This document shows, in pieces, positions 1-11,554 of a DNA stretch of 64,000 bases. A program made the translations under genes and the position numbers. Position 1 is the stretch's first letter. Each line of letters starts with the position of its first letter. The notes beneath the pieces were generated by a model, which worked only from the letters and a program-made list of their open reading frames with translations, made no database searches and was not told where the DNA came from. This DNA comes from Littorina saxatilis (lineage: Eukaryota; Mollusca; Gastropoda; Littorinimorpha; Littorinidae), in NCBI RefSeq assembly GCF_037325665.1, contig NC_090247.1, positions 20,328,292 through 20,392,291 on the forward strand, given 5' to 3'.

Positions 1-1412
1 GGTCAACATGTAGTCTTTAGTACTGTAGCTACATAAAACTAATGTTTCCATTCTCCCCATTATTCTTCACGTCGGTTTCATTGTCTGATCGGGTCTGTTG
101 TCGGAGACATGTGTTGTAGATGGCATTTCCAGAAAACACGGTAAATTATCAGTATCACCAAGACTTGTTTTTCTTCTTCTTCGTTCATGGACTGAAATTC
201 CCACGTTCACTCATGATTTTGCACGAGTGGGTTTTTACGTGTATGACCGTTTTTTCCTCACCATTCAGGCAGCCGTACGCCGCTCTCGGGGGAAGCATGC
301 TTGGTATTTTCTTGTTTCTATCCAGGTTTCCCAATTGCTTCGTTTCCGGCCGATTTATGTGGAGCACGTGATGCGCACAAAAAATATGGGCAGTCTAGAA
401 GTGTCGTCTGCGCAATGATCGTGGCGGCTTTCTTGACCGCCAAGGACGACCGCGCACGTTGTGAGACGTCATTCGTTAGACCTCAATATCCACCGAACTC
501 TGACAGGGGTTACAGGATCTTTTCCCTGCGCATTTGGTCTTGTGCATGCGTGTACACACGAAGGGGATAAGGCACTAGCAGGTCTGCACATAAGCTGACC
601 TGGGCCCGGAGATCGGAAAAAATCTCCACCCTTATCCTACCAGGCTGCCGTGGCCGTGATTTAAACTCACGACCTTCCGATTAGGAGGCTGGTGTCTTAT
701 CCACTAGGCCACCAAGCCCGTCTGTTTTGTTTTTAAACTGCCCTTTATTCACAAATGTCAAAGGATGGTAAAGCATGGAGTACTGTGTTTTAGACTTTAT
801 AGGGGCAGTGCAGGGGTGTGTTTTTGTCACAGATATAAAACAGCCAAAAGCTTTCTAGAGCGGTCTCGGAGGAACACTGTCAGTCTCAATCTGTGTAAAA
901 TGTCATATTTTGGTCAAAAATACAAATAACGTATATTAACTATTCCGGTAAACATGTTTTGGGGCTCAAGGCTGTGTGCGGTATGCCAAAATGGACCCAC
1001 ATTCCATCTTTTACAAGTTTTTTACATATTCATACACAGTCTTGACGTAAAGTGCCCAAAATAAAAAGATTTCTCCCACTCGCCAAGACTAATAGACGTC
1101 CATATATTTGTTAGCATTTGATGTAATTAGTTCACATGCGACTCTAGCCTGCCCGGTGACAGACCAAAATGAATTCGTAAAAAATTTGCAGTTTTTGACT
1201 CCTTGCATGAAAGTCAATAAAAAAAAACCATTTCAAACAGATGGCTGCCTGAGGTGTGACTGAAAGCCCTAGGGGCTCTGTGCAGCTTGATGTGCCAGTG
1301 TCAATAACTTTAAAATAGTGCTAATTGAGGGGTAAGAGCTTTGGGATTATCAGTCCAAAATTTACAATAATTAATGATTGCTGTTTCATCTTTGTTTTAT
1401 TTGTGTGTTCAG
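1..1412. other. SOD1 upstream/intron 1 sequence without recognised gene
   Basis: No exon could be supported here. The first coding exon of a Cu/Zn SOD, which normally encodes the start up to about residue 24, was looked for and not found, so it probably lies before base 1. The left part (175-722) is a SINE. From 723 to 1412 I see only AT-rich non-coding sequence running into the exon 2 acceptor (AG at 1411-1412). Confidence 0.5.
175..722 (-). mobile_element. tRNA-derived SINE, family S1, full-length-like copy
   Basis: Read on the minus strand, the element opens with a tRNA-like head near 722: an A-box-like TGGCCTAGTGGATAAG followed by a B-box-like GTCGTGAGTTTAAATC. It ends near 175 in a GAA-rich tail. 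Partly matching copies occur at 10437-10722, 39421-40684 and 44203-44338. Their differing 5' ends are what retroposition by 5' truncation would give. It has no coding capacity. Confidence 0.75.
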
Positions 1413-4400
1413 GAGGAGGGCACGCCCACCAAAGTAGAGGGAGAGGTAACAGGTTTGACGCCAGGTGAACATGGATTCCACATCCACGAATTTGGTGACG
1501 CAACAAATGGTGAGTTTCGCGCAGAGAGCAACTAATTTGTGTGTGTATGTAAGGCCTAAAAAAAAAAATAGGTGTGGTTACGGTAACCCGACCTACCCTA
1601 TTTTTAGGGGCCGACCCTATAACTTTTTATTACATTTGTCAAAACAAAACAAAAAACCAAGAAAACGAGTGCAGAAAACGCAATGAAAGCGAAATCGCCC
1701 GAGTCGCACACTTATTTCCCTGTCAAGTAGGTTTAATTTGTACACATTACAAAAAAAAAGTAAAACAAAAAAAAGTGATTGCCTACCTTCCTACCCTATT
1801 TTTTTTGGCTATGTTACCGCAACCACACCTTTTTTGGGGGGTGGCCTAATTGGGGGTTGTGTGCAGAGAGAATGGCTGTGAGTGGTGCGTAGGCGTGTGT
1901 GCATTGCCAGCCAACAGATCAAACAATGTAATTGTGTTTTGCATGGATATATGCAATGATAGCTCAAGCTGTTACAAATGAGTACAATGAATCACTATCA
2001 GGCCAATTCATTTTCAAAAATACCCACAGCTTGCTGCTATTTTTTCTACTGGGTGTGTGCGTGTGTTTTGTTTTACAGGTACAGGCTAATGTGTATTTTG
2101 TGTTGGTGTGTATTTTATATTGTAGGATGTTCATTATTTTTAAGACTGAATATGATATTTTTCCTGGTACAGGTTGTGTGTCAGCCGGTTCTCATTTCAA
2201 CCCCAAGGGAAAAACACATGGAGGTCCTACAGATGAAAACAGGTATATACTATATAGTTGTTTGTAATTGTTTTCGGTTGTGCATGGATGAAGGGTACCA
2301 TAAAAAAAATCAGGAACTCCTGAATAAAGGAAGGATTTCCTGATTTTTAAACTATACAGGATGTCAAAATCACACATAGAACCCCTCTAAAAGTCGGGAC
2401 CAACAGTGTATGTGCAGATTCCTGATTTGAATGATCACAACAGTTATCCCTGGTTGTTTGTTGTGAAAGACAAGTGATGACTAGTTACAGTGCAATGACT
2501 AGTTCAAAGTTGAAGCTTTTCACTTTGTGTTTGACAATGACAGTTGTAATGTTTCAGACATGCAGGTGACCTTGGGAACATCACTGCCGGTGATGACGGC
2601 ATTGCCACGGTCAAAATCGAGGACAAGCAAATCCCCTTGATTGGGCCCTCTTCCATCATTGGCAGGAGTCTGGTTGTAAGTACATGTACAGTCGAACCCA
2701 CTTAAAACGAACACGCTAGTTACGAATTTTGACTTATAACGTATTAGTTTTAAGTTCCCAACTGAATACCTCTTTCTTCATGCTTAAAAAAAATGCTTAA
2801 AACAAATTCTTTGTAACGAATTTATGCTTATAACGAGCACTTTTTGGATCCCCAAGCATGCATAATGTCTGTAATTTACTCACGCTTATGACGAAATCTT
2901 TAAACTCGTCCCGAGATCGACATATCATGGGAATTTGAGAAGTTTGAATACATGTCAAAGTCTTCCCTTGCGTCGACTGCTTGAACCATTGCTCAACCGA
3001 TCACTGAATAAAGTTAAACTGATTACACTGTACTCACAAAACAATTTCAAATTTAGAATCAAAGTGATTGATAGCTCAGACACTGAACATGAATGACTGA
3101 CTGACGTTTATTTCCTTCGCGAATACCAAAAACGAAACATCAATGTTTTGAACGGACGCCATTGCCAAAAAATATAGATGCCAGAGTGGTTTCCCTTGGA
3201 CAAGGGAAACCACACTCTCAACGTTTGCATTCGCCGGTTCGCGATAGTTTTATCAGTCAGTCAGTGCTATCGATTTGGATTTGAACATCATGTTGCAACA
3301 AAACAAAACAAACTAAATTGGCCAAGGTTTGCTACCCGTCGCCAAGATAAGTGATTCCGGACAAATGATAGGAACACCGCGAATGTGGACAGTGTCAGTG
3401 TGTGCGTGTGTGTGACCAAAAACGTAACAACTGGATGAAACATCTGTGTGCTCACTCTCACTCAAACTCAACAATCATCACTCAACATGAGACACACATG
3501 AACATGTAACTGAATATGTCACTTTATTGTCTAAACGTGAAGCAGCATGAAAGTTGCGAAAGAAACAAATTGAAACACCATAAAATGTACAAGACTTAAA
3601 AAAAATAAAAATAAATCAATCAATTTTCTTAATACGAATTTTGGTTAAGACGAACTTTTTTTCCGATCCCCAGTGATTCGTCTTAAGCGAGTTCGACTGT
3701 ACATATATATATATTTCTCCCTGTCTCTTCTGCCAAATGTCTGAAGGGCTCGTTTTGAGTACACTACAGGTGAAAGGGTTGTTGAGCACCTTAGAACCAG
3801 ACAAGGGAACAAGCTTAGTCGGTTGCGGCGCTAGCTTCAAAACCAGTTGTAGCTATCCTCATGCAGGGGCTCACATCTACGTCGGACATTGGACATTCAC
3901 GAATATTTTTCCCAATTGTCCTATACATTTTTTCATGCAAGAGGACATATGTCTTATTGTTACATTTAGTCAAGTTTTGACTAAATGTTTTAACATAGAG
4001 GGGGAATCGAGACGAGGGTCGTGGTGTATGTGTGTGTGTGTGTCTGTCTGTGTGTGTGTGTAGAGCGATTCAGACTAAACTACTGGACCGATCTTTATGA
4101 AATTTGACAGAGTTCCTGGGAATGATATCCCCGGACGTTTTTTGTATTTTTTCGATAAATGTCTTTGATGACGTCATATCCGGCTTTTTGTAAAAGTTGA
4201 GGCGGCACTGTCACGCCCTCATTTTTCAATCAAATTGATTGAAATTTTGGCCAAGCAATCTTTGACGAAGGCCGGACTTTGGTATTGCATTTCAGCTTGG
4301 TGGCTTAAAAAATAATTAATGAATTTGGTCATTAAAAATCGGAAACTTGTAATTAAAATTGTTTTGTTTTTTAAACGATCCAAAAACATCTTATTTTACA

Positions 4401-5995
4401 TCATTTTCTGATTCCAAAAACATATACATGTTATATTTGGATTACAAACAAGCTCTCAAAAATTAAAAATATGAAAATTATGATTAAAATTAATTGTCCG
4501 AAATCGATTTAGAAACAATTGCATCTTATTCCGTGTCGGTCCCTGATTCCAAAAACATATAGAAATGATATGTTTGGATTAAAAACAAACTCAGTACGCT
4601 AAAAAGAATAGAGATACAGAAAAGCGTGTTATCCTACTCAGCACGACCATTACCGCACTATTCTGGCTTGTCGATTTCACGGCCTTTGTCACGAGCGGTG
4701 GACTGGCGAAACTACGAGTATGCGGTCTTGGTGAAAAAATGCAGTGCGTTCAGTTTCATTCTGTGAGTTTGACAGCTTGACTAAATGTTATTTCGCCTTA
4801 AGCGACTTGTTTTTGTCACAAAGTGGTCATTGTCCGATTATGCTTTCATTTGATCCGGACATTGTCAGTACTTTCCAATTTACAGTAGTTTGATTTGCTA
4901 TTTTATCGATGTTTTGCGAAGCGATGTCTCTCCAAGCAGACGAAACTTGGGGAGACTTAATGTCCATTTTATAGAGAAGAGCTTCCAAAGGTCGCAACTC
5001 TGAATGCTCCAAGCCGGTTGACAGTTGCCTCCCTTCGCTGTTTTTCTCTCGGAAAAAGCAACAATGAACATGCCGCCGAAACAAAAATTGGTGCCAAAAA
5101 AGGGCCAGCAGCGTTTGTACTTAAAATCTCTGCCCTCATCAGCGGCTAGTACCACTGAAACTGAGCTCCCTTCGGCCTCTGAGCAGCCGGAGCCAGATGA
5201 AACCATCGCTCTAGAAAGTGAAACTTCGGTGCCAAAGAAAGACGTTTCCCCCTCCCCCCACCCCCGCGCGTGGCTTCGTTTCAAGCTGGCCGACTTCATT
5301 CCCGTGGGTGTCGCACGACGCAAAGAAGCAACTGACGGTTTTGTTGCGAGAAAAAAAAATGTCCTATTGATTTTTTTTTCCAGGACAAAATAATGTCCTA
5401 TCACTTTTCCATTGTCCAGGACATTTGTCCTATGCCACCTCTCATGGATGTGAGCCCCTGCTCATGGGTTCCATCCCCATGTTCAGCGAGTGATATATTT
5501 CATACAAACATTTGGCAAAACTCATGTCTATTTTTGATGTGCAAATACTGTTACTGCTTCTGAAAAAGCTGCTGCACAGACTTGACCCTCCAGCAAGTGC
5601 CTGAAGCCTACAAAGCCAGAAACTAATCTCTAAGCTCTTAAAATATTGATAGTCTTCACCTTTCAGGAGCAAAGATCTTGATCTGTACATCTTTTCTGCT
5701 GCTGACTTTGTCTCCTCCCTGCTGGCCAAATTCCACAACTTCTGGATGCATGAGCCCAATTTATGGTCAACCCTATTCACACGTTTCTGTTAAAATAAAG
5801 CATCGGGAGGGAGAGTACACATTTAACAAAAATATGTCCTCATATCCTGCTTTTCGTGCTGTTAACATGGCTAATGAAATCTTTCAGGTGCATGAAAAGG
5901 GCGACGACCTTGGAAAGGGAGGTAACGAGGAGAGCCTGAAGACCGGCAACGCAGGGGGACGCATTGCTTGCGGCATCATCGGCATCACTAAGTGA
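1413..5995 (+). CDS. SOD1: Cu/Zn superoxide dismutase, exons 2-5 (5' partial)
   Basis: This enzyme turns superoxide into oxygen and hydrogen peroxide in the cytosol. Exons: 1413-1509, 2173-2242, 2558-2675 and 5888-5995 (TGA at 5993-5995). All introns are GT-AG and the phases join cleanly. Visible family marks are FHIHEFGD with two copper-binding histidines, [12 protein letters not shown] with the disulfide cysteine and the bridging histidine, [12 protein letters not shown] with zinc ligands, [16 protein letters not shown] with the fourth copper histidine, and [13 protein letters not shown] with the active-site arginine and second disulfide cysteine. All metal ligands are present, so the enzyme should be active. 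No signal peptide can be judged because exon 1 is missing; the sequence fits the intracellular SOD1 type. The last intron (3.2 kb) is swollen by transposons. Exon 2 begins in phase 0, as expected for the conserved first intron. Confidence 0.95.
1553..1846 (+). mobile_element. Harbinger-like MITE, copy M1
   Basis: This short element has inverted ends GGCCTAAAAAAAA...TAGGTGTGGTTACGGTAAC and its complement. It is flanked by TAA at 1550-1552 and 1847-1849. A 3-bp TWA target duplication is typical of PIF/Harbinger elements. It lies in SOD1 intron 2. Sister copies are at 28615, 31697 and 48947. Confidence 0.8.
2689..3699. mobile_element. Pogo/Tigger-like non-autonomous DNA transposon
   Basis: Inverted ends read CAGTCGAACCCACTTAAAAC on the left and the complement of CAGTCGAACTCGCTTAAGAC on the right. 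TA sits on each side (2687-2688 and 3700-3701), as for Tc1/mariner-type insertion. The 1-kb interior is AT-rich and has no transposase reading frame, so it is a deletion derivative. It lies in the last SOD1 intron. Confidence 0.8.
3960..4815 (+). repeat. Interspersed repeat R, copy 1
   Basis: It starts with a short palindrome (TAGTCAAG/TTTTGACTA) and ends in CAGCTTGACTAAATGTT followed by TTCGCC. A GT-rich microsatellite lies near its left end. The same 0.85-kb unit recurs at 49384-50817, where a SINE has split it. It has no coding frame. It may be a non-autonomous DNA element, but no target duplication was established. Confidence 0.65.
5064..5393 (+). pseudogene. Coding-like fragment inside transposon copy A
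   Basis: The open frame reads [16 protein letters not shown] and continues through a serine-, threonine- and glutamate-rich stretch to [16 protein letters not shown], then into low-complexity sequence. Copy C has a loosely similar start (IEIKLKPAKDQQKMKIFGFS at 26626-26889). The shared KL-P-K-QQ pattern suggests both are remnants of one N-terminal exon, possibly of the element's own transposase. I do not recognise the product. Confidence 0.35.
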
Positions 5996-6266
5996 ATATC
6001 TCCCATCATCTTAGCAACAAGCTGTCCACTACTTCATGTCCATCCTAGCCAGCAGGTGTTTCGTTGTTGTGTATAACTGTCAGCGTCTCGCGGAGACTTC
6101 ATGAAGATCAAGGCTCAGTTAATTCTACCCAATGAGGACAATCTTTTCTTAGTGGTATGACCCTGTTTGATGTGTCAGGAATCGTCATTCCAGTTCAGGT
6201 GCATTTACATAATGTCAGTATGTGTGATGATAGATTTTCTTTTCTTTCATTGTAAAGTTTATGATG

Positions 6267-6272
6267 AATAAA
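6267..6272 (+). terminator. Polyadenylation signal of SOD1
   Basis: AATAAA lies 272 bases after the SOD1 stop codon, inside an AT-rich stretch that looks like a short 3' UTR. It is the first canonical signal after the stop. Confidence 0.6.
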
Positions 6273-7409
6273 AGAACTTCTTGTGAACAGAGATTCTTCT
6301 GGTATTTGTTTGATTCTTTGTGTTTTGATTCCTTGAATTACGCTCAGAATAGGTGGTTGGTATTCCTCTGCAGGCAATAGACCAGGACAGTAATCATGCA
6401 CACTTACCATGAACGGCCGTTGGATCGTTTCATTTTACCCTGCATCCATACGCCCAGAGTTTTCACACTGTCTGGGATTCGTTTATTATTTTCCATCCAA
6501 TTTAATTGTAAGGAAAGCAGACTGTTACTGTTATTCCTGCATTCTGGTGTAGAAAGGGACATAGCTGGTTACTAGCAAAAAAGAACGATGATTAAAGTTT
6601 GTCCAAAGTTTTACAAAACCAAGTCAGATAATTTACATGTACGTCATTCAGAGGGCAGTTGATCATCTAGCCTGTAAATAACTAACTCGTTAACTGAAGA
6701 ATATTTTGTTGTCTTTTATGACAAATGTTAGTGTGTTTTTTTTATTGTAATCTAAACTCTTGCACATTTAGCCAACCGTTTCTTAATTATCCTTACACAT
6801 CACATAATGATGACAGACTTCATTGTATTCGTCGATTCTCTTATCTTTCCGCGAGAATTGAAACGATTTTCACATCTGTTTCAGGCCTTCAGCCATCCCT
6901 GCAAATTTGTGATCAACACCTAGGCTACTTGCAATCGGGCATTCATATTCAGTCTTTGTAAAGTGATGTGCTGTATTTGTCATAGGAAAAGAAAAACAAA
7001 TTTCAATTGCGCAATGAATAAGGGTTTGCATTTGTGTCTGTTCGTGTCTTTCCAAAGCATTAAAGAGTACATGTGTCATATTTACTTGCTTCTTTGTCAT
7101 GCATTTGTGTGTTGTACAGTAATTATGGCAACAGTTTGTAAACTTGAAGATCTCGGGCACAGGGCACTGAAATCTAAATTGGGTTTTAAGTATGCACCCT
7201 GATGTTTTCTTGAAATCACGAGTCCTAGGCTTACCCCCCAGACATTTTCCTTTCATTAGGCAGATCATAGACCATTTATCCTGGACCGCCATCTAGCTCT
7301 CTCCGCTCTTCCTCTCTATTACGAGGTAGCGGCCTCTCGCATTCAGGAACCTACACTTACAAGCCTTTCAGAAATCGGGGGGACGTGATATCCGGTGTCG
7401 ATTGTAAAC

Positions 7410-7427
7410 ATGGACGAAGTTGCCGAG
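7410..7427 (+). CDS. Possible first coding exon (MDEVAE) with donor site
   Basis: An ATG opens six codons that run straight into a strong donor, GAG|GTAAGT. It follows a GC-rich stretch (7260-7400) that could be a promoter and 5' UTR. No following + strand exon was recognised, and the SCAF gene occupies the other strand downstream. It may be a real start exon of a nested gene, or chance. I could not name a product. Confidence 0.25.
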
Positions 7428-8038
7428 GTAAGTTCTGAAAATGCTAAAATAAACTCAGCAAAAGTGCATATGGAACATGTTTTTCGATGAGTTTTGTTAA
7501 GTTTAGTTTGGAGTTTTGGAACATCCAGTTCATTGTCACCTCCCATTGTCACAAATAACTGGAGCGTACTTTCTTTTCACTGTCTTCGAATCGCTGGCGT
7601 TTCAAACCGAACGCGACGCGCCCCTGAAAGTCGAGTCGTAACCTCGAAGGGTCACGTGACGAGTTGGTGGTCCAGGCTATTTGGTCTATGGGCAGATGCA
7701 GTGTGCAAAAGCTCAGCATTTGGTTGAAAAGTGAAACTTCCCACAGGTGTCACGCACAGAGAACTGTTGGACTGCTGCAGTGGAACTCCCCTTTTAAGAC
7801 ACTCCAATGTATGCAGACCTGTTTACCCCCATAAGTGTTTTGGAGTAATGCTCAGCCCCAAAAATAGTAATCCTGACACAAAAATAGTAATCATTCAGCA
7901 TTCGTCGCCAATTACAACGCACATGACAACTGTCTGCGAAACGCAATCATGCACATATATCCCTCATTCACAAACAAAACACATCAGTCAGTTTATGTAT
8001 TCATCATAATTTCAAAGATCACATCAAAAGCACATGCA

Positions 8039-8248
8039 TCACTGATTCTTTTTCTTTTGCTCGTAGTAGGCCTTTTTCAGTGTGTCAAGCGCTTCTCTAC
8101 TGTACTTGCGCTTGCCGAATGAGTGAGGGCGAGACTTCACCACTAGAAGGCTCTCCAGCGTCTCATCAGACAGACATGATCTCTGGTCAGTCCTGTGCTT
8201 TTTCACCCCATTTTGCCATTGAAAAAAACAATGCCAAACATGTGAATT
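8039..8248 (-). pseudogene. hAT-like transposase C-terminal relic
   Basis: The minus strand is open for about 69 codons and ends in TGA at 8039-8041. It reads HVWHCFFQWQNGVKKHRT, then DQRSCLSDETLESLLVVKS. That spacing resembles the hAT dimerisation region (xFS...KxRxxLSxExLxxLLxIK). It ends in a basic tail, YYEQKKKNQ. There is no start codon or upstream transposase, so it is a fragment. The identification rests on pattern only. Confidence 0.4.
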
Positions 8249-8399
8249 AATAAAAATATATATATTTTTTTTTTAAACATTTTTATCATTTATGAAAATC
8301 GTTGTCTTGACACGGATAGCGGAATGGCGTATATTTTGCAGAAAATCTTAATAAATTACGCCAAAATCGTAAGGGTAAACGGGTCTGTGTATGACTTCC

Positions 8400-8590
8400 T
8401 TCTTTTTAAGACCCTCCTTTCTCAGATATTCTGTTCACAACCTCTGTAAACTAATCTCCATTTTAAGACCCTCCTTTCTCAGATATTCTGTTCACAACCT
8501 CTGAGGCTCTGAAAACTAATCTCCATTTTAAGACCCTCCTTTCTCAGATATTCTGTTCATAACCTCTGTAAAATAATCTCCATTTTAAGA
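8400..8590 (+). repeat. Three-copy tandem repeat derived from a pogo-like MITE
   Basis: A unit of about 60 bases beginning TAAGACCCTCCTTTCTCAG is repeated three times. The text matches the interior of the CAGTGGAACCCCC MITE family, so the array probably grew inside a decayed copy that starts at 7778. Confidence 0.6.
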
Positions 8591-8680
8591 CTTCTTCCTA
8601 GTTTCAAAGTCGTGAAAAGAGTTTCACTGTTTCCCACTCAACACATAACGTAAAGCAACAAGTTTTTGTTCTCATCATAT

Positions 8681-11554
8681 TTTATTCAAAATACCAGTCG
8701 GGTTCTTCATGATAGACCACTGTTACACAGCATCCTGCACTCCGAACAGTCAACTGACACACAATTCAAAGAAAACAAACCGTACTTCAAACAACATCCA
8801 CGCAGCATTAAAACCACTGAACTGTACAAATAGCTGGCACACGAATGGCCTTTCTGTACATGCAAACTGTACATACACACAGAAAATATCTTTACCAGAT
8901 AAAAAAAACAAAAACGCACACACACCATGAGCACATTGAGGTGATTATTTATTCATTGTCCTAACGGCATAGGACTGAAACAATGAGTGATGTTCACAGA
9001 CAGCACACACACAAATCACAGCCTGAATTACACACCCCAACCCCCTTTTCAAAGCCTTGTTCATGAAAAATGAGGTAATCTACCAGTCAACAGCAACTTT
9101 CATACGCAGTCCCAGTCCCTCAGAGCGTCATAATTGTAGAACACAAGAAAGCAGCCTTGAACTTGCCTGATTGACAGAACCAAGCAGGCAAGCTTTTATA
9201 ACTTAAAATATTTGTCTGAACCAGTTATGTATAATAATGTAAACCAAGCTGTAGCTGTTAGGCATGCAGCATGTTTGCTATAAATCAAGGGTGAGTCAAT
9301 ATGACTAATAACACTACAGGGAGAAAAGAAAAGGTCATGATTATCTTAAATCATTTCATCATACTATACATGTAAAGTTATCCTACAATTCAGTTACTGC
9401 ACCACTCGCTAGCTAGAAAATGACAGCCTCATGCATGAGATCATACAATTAAAATTAAAAACACCTGAAAGCGGACAGTCTTCCTGTAAACTCCTACATG
9501 TGACACTACAAAATCTTTCTCTTCTACAAATTATGTACAAATATATATTTTTTAAACGGCAGCATATGCCAAAGAACATAACTTATTCCCTCAAATGACA
9601 AATCAGTGCTGCCTGAAGAAAAATATATTTGCTGATGAACACTCCTCAGATCTTGGATGTTGATCATCATGGATAACGCTAAACAAACATTGCTTCATCC
9701 CACTTATTCTCAATTACACCCTGTACATCTCATGAACTTGCTCAGTTACCAAACGTTGAGCTAGGACATTTTTGAATTCCAGTAATTCATGACAATTCCT
9801 TATACTAGTGATAAACAAAAAATACTTTAAAAAAAGTTGTTTTGCCACGAATTGATAATGAATAGGTAAGAAAAGTTCTTGTTTAAGCGATGCTGCTCCT
9901 TGGATGGAACCCCATGAAGCATTACCCTCTTGAAAGGTGTTAGCATTCCCACGTTACAAAATGTTTGTTTTATTACGTACTTACGCGTTTAATTTGCCCT
10001 TCAACTGCCTGCCATGAAGATGATGTGAAGCATCCAAGTGAGTCAGGAGCAGCCAGGTTGCAACAACAGTACTTACCCTCCCCGACTCGCAAAGGCTTGT
10101 CAACATAACTGTTCTTTTCATTGTTTGGAACAGAAACTTGCTTTCGTTCACTTCATTGTTTGAAATATACTAACTTCTGCTCAGTGTTGTTCCCAGACAC
10201 AAAAGACAACAGGTCAGATGAACCTAGATTAAAAAAAATATATTGGTCAATGTCCTGGCTGCAACAAAAAAAAGCTGGTTAGAAGACATCCACATGTCAC
10301 AGCTGGGACAGGCCTGAGGTCACAACAATGCCTCAGTCAGATCAAAATGTTATGCGTAAATGTCTGAAGAATAAGGCCTGGGAACAACACTGTCTGCTTC
10401 ACTCTGACCCTGTGCTTTTAAAATTTGAAGTAAGTTCGATTTTCCGATCTCCCAGGTCAACGTGTGTGCAGACCCGCTAGTGCCTTATTTTTCCCCCTTT
10501 GTGTGTTCACGCAAGCACAAGACCAAGTGCGCACGAAAAAGATCCTGTCATCCATGTCAAGAGTTTGGTTGGATATAGCAACACGAAAATACCCAGCATG
10601 CTTCCCCCAAAACCGGTGTATGCTACCTGAATGGCAGGGTAAAAACGGTCATACACCAAAAAATCCACTCGTGCAAAAACAGACAACATGTGAGTTTCAG
10701 CCCATGAACGAAGAAGAATTCAGTTCTTATCCACCTCTGGTAATGTCCCATTGTTATTTAAATTATATTTGAAATTTTGATGAAAAAGCCAAAAGGATTC
10801 ACTTCTTGAGAACTGCTTTGATTCACTCTCTGAGAACTCAATAATATTGCGTATCGGCTATTGCGTGAATAGTTGTACCATTCCTTGCTTCTTGTTTTAG
10901 TTTTGTTATTATTATTATTACTTTCCCCCCTTTTTTATTTTTTAACCCTTACTCTGGTGCAATTCCGTAACACATGTTACATAGCCACTGGTGAATTAAC
11001 AGAGAGAAAAACGGTTATATAGGTTTTCCCACCCATGGGAGGTAATCGGAACCGACCAAGCAGACTGAGCCAGTAGTGCGACAACCAGCGTAAGGGTCAA
11101 GCCTTGGGCTGTCACACTTGAATCTATCTTCTATCACATTGAACTAGCAAAACTTCATTCACACAAACAGGAATAAACAAAATTATATATTGCTCAGCAT
11201 AAACAAAATTATAGAAAACGTTATAGTCACAGAGGATACCACTTGCGTGCTTGTAAATACTGTTCTCTTTTTGTTTGAAGCATGCTGATCTGATTGTGCA
11301 AGAGTAGACAACACCAACATTCACTCAACACACTACCACAAACATTTACACTAGCCACTCATGAATTCAAAACAAATTCAAGCAAGCAAGCATCTTTAAG
11401 TTCAACTTCATATAAATTTAATAACAGCGACACCTTTCATTTCTTTCAACAAATTCAATCTTCACCACTCTGATCACAAGAACAGCAAGCACCACATTCA
11501 CTCACAACATTCACATTCATGCAGTTTTACCCTCCTTCACAATCACATCATATT
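8681..11554 (-). other. Probable 3' UTR of the SCAF gene
   Basis: Downstream of the SCAF stop (11555-11557) there is no exon on either strand. Minus-strand AATAAA signals occur at 8681-8686, 8948-8953, 9968-9973 and 10934-10939, so the 3' UTR could be 0.6 to 2.9 kb long. A 5'-truncated SINE (10437-10722) lies inside. Which signal is used cannot be told from sequence. Confidence 0.45.
10437..10722 (+). mobile_element. SINE family S1, 5'-truncated copy
   Basis: The copy matches the 175-722 element on the other strand from the GATCTCCCAGGTCA region to the GAAGAAGAA tail. The tRNA-like head is absent. It lies in the probable SCAF 3' UTR or just downstream. Confidence 0.7.

Larger units (their letters stand above)
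3864..5460. mobile_element. CAGGG-ended DNA transposon with 6-bp TSD, copy A
   Basis: The ends are an inverted repeat, CAGGGGCTCACATC and GATGTGAGCCCCTG. They are flanked by the 6-bp direct repeat CTCATG at 3858-3863 and 5461-5466. Sub-terminal sequence is rich in GGACAT/ATGTCC words, as in copies B and C. Repeat R (3960-4815) is inserted near the left end. The right half carries an open frame from about 5064 ([16 protein letters not shown]...), possibly the first coding exon of an ancestral transposase or a captured gene fragment. Confidence 0.7.
6300..8680. other. Spacer between SOD1 and SCAF 3' ends
   Basis: The two genes converge here. Contents seen are AT-rich unique sequence to about 7250, a GC-richer patch at 7260-7430 with a possible first exon, a decayed pogo-like MITE beginning CAGTGGAACTCCCC at 7778, a transposase-like relic at 8039-8248, and a short tandem repeat at 8400-8590. 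No complete gene was found. Confidence 0.5.

Noticed and set aside
9000-10400. Possible extra gene downstream of SCAF
   Set aside because: There are no splice-bounded coding exons and base composition is AT-rich. It is better explained as 3' UTR or spacer.
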